NCBI GenBank assembly: GCA_030849465.1
Contig: JARVLF010000023.1
Coordinates: 186,001 to 250,000, forward strand
Direction of reading: 5' to 3'
DNA length: 64,000 nucleotides
Origin: Moesziomyces globuligerus
Lineage: Eukaryota; Basidiomycota; Ustilaginomycetes; Ustilaginales; Ustilaginaceae
Made by a program: the position numbers and the translations under genes. Positions within the stretch are counted from its first letter, which is position 1. Every line of letters begins with the position of its first letter. Shown here in pieces: positions 51,541-61,980 of this stretch. The notes beneath the pieces are model-generated. The model did no database searches. It saw nothing but the letters and a program-made list of their open reading frames with translations, and was not told the origin of the DNA.

Positions 51541-53674
51541 CTTGGCGGCAGAATCGGCGTGAGTGTCGGTGGTGGCAGTGAAAGTGAGCTGTGAGTAGGG
51601 TGAGAAGGCGTGAACCTGAGCTTCTGGGCTCGCAGCGAGGCGAAGCGGTGGGGGCGACTATCGGACGCGGCTGGATGCAAGACGATGCGGATGAACTAAT
51701 GAGCGTCAAACGGCGGCTTGGGCTGGTCCGAGGATGCGCGCCAGCCGGAAGTGAGATGGAGTGGCCCTGGCTGAGGATGCGGATAGCGACGGCGTGAGAA
51801 GCGTAGGAAGATGATTGAGTGGTGGCAGGTGGAGCGAAGAAGTTGGCTGGAGCGGCCTTCTGGACCGAGAGAGAAAGAGAGAGAGCACGGTCGGAACACG
51901 GGCCAGGTGCGCGGGGCGTCGGGAGGGGCGTGGACGGCTGGCTGGACTAGGCGGAAGCGTTCTCGATAAAGTAGAGAGGCACGTCGAATCAAGCGAGGAG
52001 CAGAAGGACTTGTTGGAAAGGGCAAGGAAGCGAAGGCAGCGGAAGAGCATGACGACAAACACCCACTCGCAAGTGGATATTGTGATTGCCATGCGGACCG
52101 ATCCTGCCAACTCGCGCAGCCCGCAGCCCGCAGCCCGCAGCCCACCAGTGAGTGACCACTGGCATCGGCTCTGCCACTTTGCCGACGCGAGGCGGATCGC
52201 CAGCTGGCAGCTGGTGTAGGGATTTCTTATTTCGCGCATCAATGCGAGCACGCTCTCGCATTCCGAAAGAGACACTGCGAGAGTGGAGCAGATGCACCGA
52301 TGCGTTTGGCGGTCGAAATTGTAGCGCGGTGCAGCGCTGCAAAAGAAACACTCCCAGACCGCGAATTCAGTTTGAAAAGCTGTCCAGAGAGGAACGTGCC
52401 ATGGCTGCATGCTACAGCTCCAGCTCCAGCTTCAGCTCGAGCTGCAGATCCAGCTGCAGCTAAGCGCTTCTGTATCATCACCATCGCGCTTGACGAGTCG
52501 GTTCGGATTCGCCGGTCAAGCCGGCATTCTGATTTCATCGTTTCCCATTCCCATCCGCGTGAGCGTTGAGACGGCGAGATCGGCGGCGCCGAACTTGAAG
52601 GGCACGAGGTGGTCGAGTTGGAAGCATCTCTGCCTTTCCTCTTCGGAGCATCCGTGCACATTCGGTCCAATGACAATGTATGGATCACCACTGTCTTGCA
52701 CATGGGGCCCGCCTTAGCCCACGTTGGCTGGGCACGCCGTCTGTTGACACTCTAACTCCAGCGATCGTCAGCGTCGACAGCATGCAGCTCCGGCGATTTG
52801 CATCGGCACTGCCAGCCCAGCCTATCCGAGCTTCTGGTTCGACTTTGGGCCGAGCGCTTGTCATGACGCTGCTGGCCCTGCGAACATCAAGCGGGACACT
52901 CAAAGAATGGCACGCAGATTAAGGTCCCAACCGACGGTCCCGATGGTCGCCCTCGCTCTTCGTCGGCACATCCGCCTCCCGCAATCCGCCCATTCAGTAA
53001 CGTCCGGGCCCATGCTTCCCGTTCGCTCCATCAAGCGAGATGCTGCCCAGAACCTCTCCATCCTCTCCATCGTCATATCACCTATCTCTCCTACACAGCT
53101 TCTATGATACTCTCTCCGAGACACATCCATGCACAAAGCCTGAGCAAGCTTGTCCTTGTCCCAAAATTCAAATTCGCCGAACAGCACATCCGACGCCAAA
53201 GGCTCTTTCAAGCTCAGCAGCGAATCACGAAGCTCCCTTCCTCCACGTGCCAAGCCACTCCTCGCCCTCGCTTCGACCGCATCTTTGACCGGCTTCCATC
53301 GCGCTTCCATCGCTAAGTCCCTTTTCCACAAACCCGCGTCCTCCAGTTCGCTTTCCCATCCTGTAACACTCGGATCACCGATCCAACAGACTGTCCTGTC
53401 CGATCTCCTCTTACACACAGTTCCCGATTCGATCCTCCCCTCATACCTTCTCACAGCTGCAGCTCGAGCTCAAAGAGGCCATACATTCACGTTCAACCGT
53501 CGGACCTAACTGCCACTCTCTACAACGAGGCAGACCGACAAGCATTGGTCCATTCCATGTTCAATCAGGGTATAAAAAAGAGACCGGCCCGCACGACAAG
53601 CCCATCGTGCTGCCCGCTGTCTAAGAAAACAAGAACAAGGTATACAAAGAGTGTCATGTCCGCATGGCGACCAT
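51541..53674. other. Intergenic, no firmly supported gene
   Basis: The Vtc4 promoter side is purine-rich. GCAGCCC repeats (52117-52146) and a CAGCTC-like run (52409-52463) follow. Two overlapping ORFs occupy 52900-53509, one on each strand (184 and 119 codons). Neither shows a domain, a convincing start, or a clear codon advantage over the other, so I leave both uncalled. About 52700-53000 looks like ordinary intergenic DNA. Confidence 0.45.
52117..52146. repeat. GCAGCCC tandem repeat
   Basis: About four 7-bp units, upstream of Vtc4. Confidence 0.75.
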
Positions 53675-56395
53675 TTAGCTGTTGAGCAGTCCGCGGATCG
53701 CCATTCGACCCGCGCCGTCCTGGCCATCATCGACGCTCCTCCTCTCGTCTTGGGCGCGTCGCAGCTGCTGCTGCTTGGTATGTGCGAGCGTTTCACGCGC
53801 TTCCTGCAGCACCGTGCTCGCCATCGACGGCTCCATCTCCACGTCCTCCACCATCGGCGCGCCCACCGGACCAGCTGCGGCCGGGCTCTTCCGCACGATC
53901 GGCGGCGAGCGCCTCGGCGCAAAGCCTTGTTCGCCCACTGCGTCCGCCTCAGTCTTGCTCGCCCAGTCCGGACGGCGGAGCGGCGACGACGACTCGAGCT
54001 GGCCAATGCTGTGTCCTCGGAAACGGCCGAATGCATGGACCCGGTCGTCGTGCACGCTCTCGAGCTTGTTCTGCAGCACCGAGGGCATGTCCACACGACC
54101 GCGGTCCGCAGAGCCGGTCACCCCATGATCAGCAAGCGGGGCGGCGTACGGCGTGTATGCGTGTCGGGCGAGAGCCTCACTGCGACTGGCTCCGATGGAC
54201 GTCTTGCGGCTGACGGGCGCTGTCGAAAAGTGCTGACCGGCACTGACGCGGCGGTGCTCCACCGCGGTGGGGTCCATCGAGTCAGAGTAGCTTCGCTGCC
54301 GGCTCAGGGTCTTGTGCTGGCTGAGATCGTCCGAGGCCCTGCGCGTCGCCGGCATGCCGTCAGCTGAAGAAATCGACGAGGTGGCCACCATAGCAGCCGC
54401 AGTCGTCAGCTTGGCAGCTCCCGCACCTTCTTTGGCCGAGGCATTCTCGGTCTCGACCAATCGCTCGACATCGTCAAACTCGTCGTTGTGCGTTCGCTGA
54501 CCAGAGCGGATCTGTGACAACACTACAGGATGCAGTGTCCACCAGCCTCCCTTGCCCCTCGCCGCTTGGCTCTGCGATGGATTGCCCGAAGAGCAGCTGT
54601 CGTAGATGTCCTGCGCCGTGCGTGCCTTCTTGATGAAAATCTTGCCGAGCGAGAGATTGTGCCTCACCGTGTTCTGCCAGCCCTGCGAATCGGCTCCGGT
54701 CATCGGATATCCCGAAAAGTTGGTGCTGATCCACGTGTAGATCTCGCGCAACGTCATACGACCTTCCGAGGACGAAGCGATGGCCTGCGTGATCATCGAC
54801 GAGTACGAGTAGGGCGGGCGCCTGCGTCGTCGGCTATGTGCAATACGGTCGACCGGTACACCTTGCTGGGACGCGTTGGTCGCGAATGTGCTCGCGGATC
54901 TGGGCCTCGACTGCGAGGTGAATTCGGCGTGGAATCCGTTGTCTCGAGGTGCGCCAGGGCCATGATAAACGTCAGGCGACGAGGCGACATGCTGCGCCGC
55001 GGCGAAGCGCTCCCGGTCGATCTGCTCCAACCGCAACATGCTTGGGTGATGGACTGCCTCGTGCCCAAGACCGCGACCGGAATGCATGGGAGGGGGGCCG
55101 ACTGGATAAGAAGCTTGGTGGTAGCGCGCCCTCTCTGTGTCCGGGGAGATGATTTCGCCATGCATGCCGGTTCCAGCGCGGTAGACATGCTCTCGCGGAT
55201 CGTTCCGGAGCCCAGGTGCGTAAGATGCGGATGGAGGGCTACCGGACATGTCAGCACCCAAGTGCTTCTGTCTTGCGCGGTCGACGGCTGCTGGTCCAAA
55301 GTAGTCGTTGCGTGCACGTGCGTCAGCGGGAGAACGGCCCTGACCGTGAAGAGAGGGCATCGCCATGCCAGAAGCCGAGGGCAGCGAAGGCTCGTCCATC
55401 GAGAGGCTCTCCATGTTGAGCGGAGAGATGGGCGTCCCCGGCCTCGAGCGGTACTGGACTGGACGGTTCATCATGGCCTGATTGCCGTGTTGAGCAGACA
55501 TTGGCCCCGAGATGCGGCGAGGAACCTGCATGTGAGGGTCCTGGCTGGGGCTAAGCGGAGCAAAGAGGATGGGCGACTCTCGCGACGAGGGTCGGAGTTT
55601 GGGCGAGTGGTGCTTGGCTGCGTAGGCATCGCCACTCTGGCTCGCGTAGGCATCGCGGAAATTGCGGCCGTCCTCCCACGAACGCGGTGGGAGCGGCGAG
55701 TGCTCGTCATAGCCGGCGTGGAAAGAGGCATGGGGAAGACCATGATGTCTAGCGCCGATGAAGGAGCTTCCACGTACGCGTGTCGAGTCGGGATGGGGCA
55801 ATGTGAGGGTGCTCGAACGGCCTCGGTTGCGGTTTGGGCCGATGCCTCCAACTCGTTCAACGTCACGCGAAGGATAAGCCGGGAGTGCCGAGATGGTTAG
55901 CGGTTGCGCCTCAGCACGAGAAGAAGCACGCGACCTCGAGTCGGGTGCAGCATGGAGGGACTCGGAGCCATAGGTTGGCGACTTGGAATGGCGCACACCG
56001 GGTGCGAACGAATCGGGAGGACCGAGGTCGGAAGGCCGCGAGAGGGGCATCGCTCCAGCCTCGAGCGGAAGGGGAGGACTAGGACCCTGCGATCCCCGCG
56101 GCATGGTCATGTACGGATGGTGCCACGAGCGCTGTCTGGACTGGGGGCTAGGCCTCTGCTCCAAGGGATGGGGGCCGGCATCTGCGGGGTAGTGACTTGT
56201 CGCATGTGGATATGGGGCCCCTGAACGCGCAGGTGGAGGCGTGGTGTAGCGCTTGGCGCCCGAGCCCTCCATTTGGTGCGGAGGAGCAGGCACGCCGCGG
56301 TGGGCCGGCTCGAGAGGGTAGGGAATGTAGTGTGGCGGTGTGCGGGAGTCGACGTGAAAGGCGGGAGGTGAGCACGGTCGAAGTGAGGTGAGCAT
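53675..56395 (-). CDS. Forkhead transcription factor
   Basis: An intronless ORF of 906 residues. The first 520 are low complexity, rich in Pro, Ser, His and Arg (PHYIPYPLEPAHRGVP, ADARARNDYFGPAAV). The forkhead domain starts near 525: RRRRPPYSYSSMITQAIASS, then EGRMTLREIYTWISTNFSGY, SQGWQNTVRHNLSLGKIFIK, and GKGGWWTLHP. Between IKKARTAQD and GKGGWW sit about 20 extra residues (IYDSCSSGNPSQSQAAR) in the wing loop. The recognition helix WQNTVRHNLS is intact. The last 280 residues are Ser, Arg, Ala and acidic sequence with no further domain. The protein should bind DNA in the nucleus. Smuts have forkhead regulators that control host-stage secreted proteins, but I cannot say whether this is that orthologue. 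The first ATG is used; MEGSGAKRY at 56272 is an alternative. Confidence 0.93.
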   Translation of the reverse strand: MLTSLRPCSPPAFHVDSRTPPHYIPYPLEPAHRGVPAPPHQMEGSGAKRYTTPPPARSGAPYPHATSHYPADAGPHPLEQRPSPQSRQRSWHHPYMTMPRGSQGPSPPLPLEAGAMPLSRPSDLGPPDSFAPGVRHSKSPTYGSESLHAAPDSRSRASSRAEAQPLTISALPAYPSRDVERVGGIGPNRNRGRSSTLTLPHPDSTRVRGSSFIGARHHGLPHASFHAGYDEHSPLPPRSWEDGRNFRDAYASQSGDAYAAKHHSPKLRPSSRESPILFAPLSPSQDPHMQVPRRISGPMSAQHGNQAMMNRPVQYRSRPGTPISPLNMESLSMDEPSLPSASGMAMPSLHGQGRSPADARARNDYFGPAAVDRARQKHLGADMSGSPPSASYAPGLRNDPREHVYRAGTGMHGEIISPDTERARYHQASYPVGPPPMHSGRGLGHEAVHHPSMLRLEQIDRERFAAAQHVASSPDVYHGPGAPRDNGFHAEFTSQSRPRSASTFATNASQQGVPVDRIAHSRRRRRPPYSYSSMITQAIASSSEGRMTLREIYTWISTNFSGYPMTGADSQGWQNTVRHNLSLGKIFIKKARTAQDIYDSCSSGNPSQSQAARGKGGWWTLHPVVLSQIRSGQRTHNDEFDDVERLVETENASAKEGAGAAKLTTAAAMVATSSISSADGMPATRRASDDLSQHKTLSRQRSYSDSMDPTAVEHRRVSAGQHFSTAPVSRKTSIGASRSEALARHAYTPYAAPLADHGVTGSADRGRVDMPSVLQNKLESVHDDRVHAFGRFRGHSIGQLESSSPLRRPDWASKTEADAVGEQGFAPRRSPPIVRKSPAAAGPVGAPMVEDVEMEPSMASTVLQEARETLAHTKQQQLRRAQDERRSVDDGQDGAGRMAIRGLLNS

Positions 56396-58987
56396 TTGCC
56401 AGACTGCCAGGCCGGACGCTCGGCGCCCCTGTTAAAAGGCGTTGTGCGCTACTGCCCGAGACTGGTCGGCGGATAGGCGAGAAGTGGAGCTCGACGCTAT
56501 AGCTTTGGTGCTTGGACGAGCATAGGACTTGTAGATGAACGTCGGACGAAGTTTGATGACCGAGCAGACCGAGAGAGATTGAAGGCGGAGCGAGTGCGAG
56601 TGGTGGCCAAAGGGGTGTCCGCTGCACCGAATTGAAGAGCTTTGATCGAGAGAGTCGCTGTCGGTGTCGGCGGTGGCAACTGTCGATTCGTGCGATGAGC
56701 TTGGCGCCCTAGCTCTCGTTGATGACCAGGTCCAAGGGAAACACGGCTGTATGCGAGAAGAAAGCGATGAGACGGCGAAGCGTAGGCGACGGTGCTGATG
56801 ACGAAAGCGAGCGAAGACGTGCTATGCTGGGAGAGCGTAAGAAATCGTGTTGACGGGCTGAATGGTAGGTGGCAGGCGCAACGACGAAGAATGATTGAGG
56901 TGGCAATGCTGAATCGAGATAGAGGGGTGGAAGGGTGATGATCCGTGGATAAAGGAGTGGGCTGAAATGGTGGTGGAGCAAGAGGGATGGCCTTTGGAGT
57001 CAAGGTATGAAGCGGGGGTCTCGAGGATCATCGGAGAGGGTGAGCGGTGAAGGTGAAGGCAGGGCCAGGCTGCGTTCTCGGACAGTCGGCGTAGCTTGTT
57101 GCGCAGCAGAAGTCGGGGTGGCGCGGCTGGCGGAGCTTCCGACGGCGTGGAGGCAGACGGAGAAGCTGCCGACCCGAGATGCCAAGCAGCAGTGACGGTT
57201 TCGGATCGACTGAGCAGGCAGAGGAGCTGCGCAGGGAGAGAGAGAGCGAGAGGGTTGTCGAAGCCCCAACGGGTAGTGGCCGGCGAGTTCTGTAGATGCA
57301 AGTGGTCGCTGGGCTGCGATGCGAGTGAACGAGAGCGGATGTGGCTTGCAAGGGGCTGGACGAGACACCGTCGTGCCAACGGATCACTTGGCGGAGGAGA
57401 CGAGGCCCAGAAAGCAGCAATCGGCGAGAAAGAGACTGGGAGCGAGCGCGGCGGAAGCTGGGGCTGAGGCTACGCCATGAGGCGAGGGTGATGGGAGAAG
57501 AGGCGTCGAGCTGTGCGGCGGGCCGAGCTGGGTCACTTCCGGCAAGCTGGCTCGGAGGGCCCGACTACAGTAGAGCGGATGCGGTGGTTGAGCTTTCGTG
57601 TGCAGATGAGGGCCGAGCGCATAACACCCAAGAAAGCCACCGAATCAAGCTCGCACGCCAGCGCCAAACTCAAAATTGCAGAGGCGGCAGCAAGCGCATC
57701 AAGCTGCAGAAGAGCCAAGAGGGCTTGTGGAGGGAGGTGGCTGAACGGACGAGCTGCAGGCGCGGATGCGGATTGTGGATTGTGGATTGGATGGATGTGG
57801 ATTCGTTGCTGGGCGGGGGGCGGGGCTGGACCTCAGCATGCCAAGCGAGCCACCCTCCTGGAGAGGCTGACGGAGGGTTGAACGAGAAACGCTGCAAGGC
57901 TTCCGCAAGGAGGCCACAGAGGGATGGATCCGTGGCTGGTGGAACACGGCAGGCGCGCCGACCAAGACACGGTAAGACACGGCGAGCTTGTTGTCTGAGC
58001 CACGACAACTCGACAGGTGGGGTGAGAGACTCGAGCAGGCTTGAGTTGCCACTGCTTTGGCTCGGCCTAGCGAGGCTCATGCTGATGCCGCTCAGCATTC
58101 GGCAACACGTCGGCAGCCAGGTCGGAACAAAGGGGCATGCAGGTCGTGTTGATGCGGATGGCAAGGCATGGGAGGCGAAGCACATGCGATGCCTCGGTCT
58201 GTCATCTGAGTTGCCTTTTCTTTATTTATTTTTTTATTTTCTCTTAACTCCTTTTTTCTTCTGGCACTGCTGTCGACGAGTCTCACCCAACTTTGTCGTG
58301 TGTGTCTGATGTTTTTATAAAATTAAATTTACTTCCTATTTTCATGGGCGCCGGGGAACCAACACCCCCTGTCATCGACTGCAGCTCAGATCCAAAACAT
58401 CCGCCAGGATGGGAGACACACGAGTCGCATTCTGCAGAAGCCACAAAAGGTTGAGTGCACGGCGCGGCTGGAAAATCCGCCCGCAACGCACTTTGCGGCA
58501 CTGCATCCAGAAAATGCGGCTGGTAGTGTGAGTCTCAAGATGCAGATCCATGCGTGCTTGGCCGCATCGTGGCGGCTGGGGCGTCAGGCTCCCACGCACG
58601 CAAGCCTCAGCGCGCTGCCAGACTGCTTGGTTGACTCGATCCGTATGTAACCAAGCAGGAGGTACAGCACTGCACAGCGCCGGCCACATGCATCACGCTC
58701 CAATCCGAGCTTGGGAGCGGCAGGCTTGCATCCCTCTCGTCCCTTTGTCTCGCGCTCTCAGGCCTGGCCCGTCGACTTGGCCTTTGTTTGTGCCCTCGAC
58801 GGAGTGGCGTGCAGAGCGAACGAACTCTCTTCTTCCGATTTCGGCCAATGGCTCTTTTATCTCTAGATGCGAATGGCAGAAGGGGGCCATTGTTGATCTC
58901 TGCCTCCTCTGCAATGGCATTTCCCCATTGTCGGCCCAACGGCGTTGCCGCTCTGCGCTGCGGTGTGCAGTCGGGGATGCAAATCGA

Positions 58988-59015
58988 TGTGCGGTGTGCG
59001 GTGTGCGGTGTGCGG
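58988..59015. repeat. TGTGCGG tandem repeat, four units
   Basis: Four 7-bp units in the gene-free region upstream of the forkhead gene. Confidence 0.8.
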
Positions 59016-61959
59016 CGGCGGTAGCGGCTAATTTGACGTCTAGGTTCTATGGGCGACAGGAAAAAACGAGGCTGGAGCGGAGCCCAGAATGCATGCATGC
59101 TACCGAAACCCATCTCTAGCCCCGATTGCAAATTCGCATCCGGAGAAGCCCCGTTGGCAACGGCCTCGTTCTGTGCATGGTGTGGCGTAGCAGGACCCCA
59201 ATGCCGACGATTATGGCCTCCCCCGACACGGTCGTCTAGTTCGTTATATCACAAATCGCCGTAAGAGCACCTCGCGGTCGTAGGGCAGCACAGAGGCTTG
59301 GCATGCGAGTTTCGTCGTGGACAGTGTGGCAGTCGGCCTTCCCCGAACTCAATGTTTTCATATTTCCTCTTTGGGGCTCAGGGGCCGCAGTGATTTTTTC
59401 TTTCCTCTTTTTGAGAAAAAACACACTCCAATTCGGTTCAGAATGTCGAGACTGGCTGCGCTTCGCCAGAAATCTGCTGTCAGTCGGTGTGTGTCGCTTG
59501 ACCAGCATCCGTAGATTACAGTACTGGGCTGCCGCTTCAAAGCGTGCGAGGTCCAGGCCGTTTGCTTGCATACAATGGAAGGTCGACTTGTCCCCGAATG
59601 TGAACGATACGCGAGGTTGGACTGCATCTTGTACGTACTGCATTGTCTATGAGCTCCGCTGGCTTCGGCGTGGCCGCTGTTGAGAGGCTATGCAAGAACG
59701 CAGAGCGAGCGGCCCGCTTGCATGCATGCAGCTGGCTTCGCACCGTTACCCGAACACGGCGTTTGGTAAGCGCGACGCGCCGGCATCCTCGCTTGGGTGG
59801 GAAGAGGTGCGCTTTGCTTTGATATTCGTCGTCTCTGATGGCGATCGAAGCGCCGGTGGCGAAACAAGAAATGCACAGAGGCGACGGATTCGGCGGCCAC
59901 GGCGGGCGCAATGGATGGGCGCAATGCAAGGCATGGCATGGGAAAAATCAGACGCATCCTCCACCACCACCACCCGTGCCCCACTCTCCGACCTTCCAAT
60001 ACCAACCATAGACGCCTGCTGCGAGCCTGTGTACGGCCATCTTCGACGCCTGCAGGTGCGGATCCCACATGCTTCAAGGCATGCTCTTTGGCTGTTCAAA
60101 TCAGCCAGCTCGTTCGGTCGAAACTTGTCGGAGGCCATTGGTTGCTCTCTGGCAAGTCTTGACCGAGGAATCGCCTTTTGCTGTTCAGGTTGCCGAATTA
60201 CGGGGAATCCAAGCCAATCGTTGTGCCAGCTGCTGAACTTTGAACTTTGGTCGCAACCCTCGCTGGCGACCCGCGGCCAAGAGGCGCGAACCAAAGTGCC
60301 GGCGTGCGTGGCGAGCGTGCAGCCGGAACGGGCGGTAATGCGGGTGCGTTTTCAGTTGCAGCTGGCGCCACTAGACCCTAGCGCCCAGCCTCTTCTCAGC
60401 CGCATCGGCGTAGCCGGGAGCTCGGGTGCTGCACAACGGCGTGCAGCTGTGCTATGCTCGCCAGAAGATAGAGGCCTGATTACAATGCTCTTCTGACCTT
60501 CGCAAGCAGAGGTGCCAATGAGGCCGAGGGAGGTCCAATTATTAATAGCTCATCGGCGACGTCATATCCGTAGCCAGCAGGTGAAGAAGCAATCTGGGTC
60601 TTGTCCATCCAGAACGCGAATCTTGACTTTGAACGGCCAGAGGCTGTCGAAGAGGTCGTGTGCAGCTCCATTAGAGCGCAAGGTGCTACTGAGGGCCAGC
60701 CTGACCTAGCAAGGCGCATCTGCAGAATGCTCTTCCAACGAGCACGAGTCACCACGGCACCCAGCGTGCGTCTGTTTGCTTAGACATTGGATCAAGCTTT
60801 CATTAAAAGATTGAACAGAACGGTAAATTTTATAATATTATTCTTATTCGATATCAGGGTTCTTTTCGAATAACGTTACGCCAAAGACCAGGATCAATCT
60901 GTACCCGTGGCAGCATCTCGATGGGACTGTACAGTACTGTCGTCGCTTTACATGGCGCATTGCCGAAGGAGTCCGGCCCGATGGGTACTGAAAATCCCTG
61001 TGGGAGCATGTGAGGCTGCATTCGGCTGCATGTCGGTTAGTGGCGAGTACACTAGTGTTTTGGGAATTGACGTCCAAAAATAAACGCCATGCTTTTTGGG
61101 ACGGTGACATGGAAACCAACGTCCCGCATGGCTGGTCCTTATAGAAGGGCAGGGCACTCAACCCGTGCTGAGGGCGACGAGGGTCGCTTATGCTCGAGGT
61201 CGAGCGAATGCATTCAGGCACCCACGCTATAATAGCCAAGCGAGCCGGATCGAGCGCTTGCGGCCTTTGCACACCGAGATCGTCAGACGCGTCTTGCCCC
61301 CCACCCCCCTCTCTGAACACGCAAACGCCGCCGGGCTCGGTCTCACTCTGGCGCCTGAGACCGAGACCCCTACTAGCTTCTCTGCCCACGCCGCTCCGAG
61401 ATCCTCGACAGTGCTAGCAGGAGCAGCGGCATGAACGGCAATGCCGCATGCACTGAATCTTGCAGGCTGCAGATGTCGTCGTAGTGCGAATTCAGTACGC
61501 GTGGTCATCGGATTTAAAAAGCAGCTGCAGATGTATTACAATGCAGTGTACACTGGAGCTGTCTCTCTCCAATCCCCCAAGGCCGGTCAGCGAGGAGACA
61601 CGTTCTGCGGTATACGCCTCACTCGTTCGACACTTGGCAGCTTGGCTGTTCATGTTCACTTTCGGCACGCTTCAGATGGTGGGCCTGGCGGATTTCAATC
61701 CAGCATTCCGTTTTGAGGGATTGGGCAGATGACGCACCTGAAGCCAAATTCCAGCTCAGCTCGGTGGGGTCAAGGGTTTGAGGCAAAGCTGACAGGCTCT
61801 GAGGTGTGTTTGCATGTGTGGGTGCGAAAAACAGAAATATGTTGGGGCGCCTGGCGTTTGTCGTAGACGATGGAGCTTGGAAGCGCGCGTGTAAAGCCTG
61901 AGTCAAGGTGCCGACGGAAGCGGCCTTAAAGGGCCTTGCGTGATGGGCAGCGCATCTCG

Positions 61960-61980
61960 CATTTGGCATTTGGCATTTGG
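61960..61980. repeat. CATTTGG tandem repeat, three units
   Basis: Three perfect 7-bp units followed by a partial one. Confidence 0.8.

Noticed and set aside
49855..51594. 579-codon ORF on the plus strand, and similar antisense ORFs at 45944-48136, 25089-27026 and 4213-5715
   Set aside because: All are shadows of Vtc4, Sda1, the RRM protein and actin respectively.
52900..53509. Overlapping ORFs of 184 codons (minus) and 119 codons (plus, no ATG at its start)
   Set aside because: Neither has a domain or a clear codon advantage. I tried to join the plus ORF to MARRLRSQPTVPMVALALRR at 52907 by a splice and found no in-frame intron.
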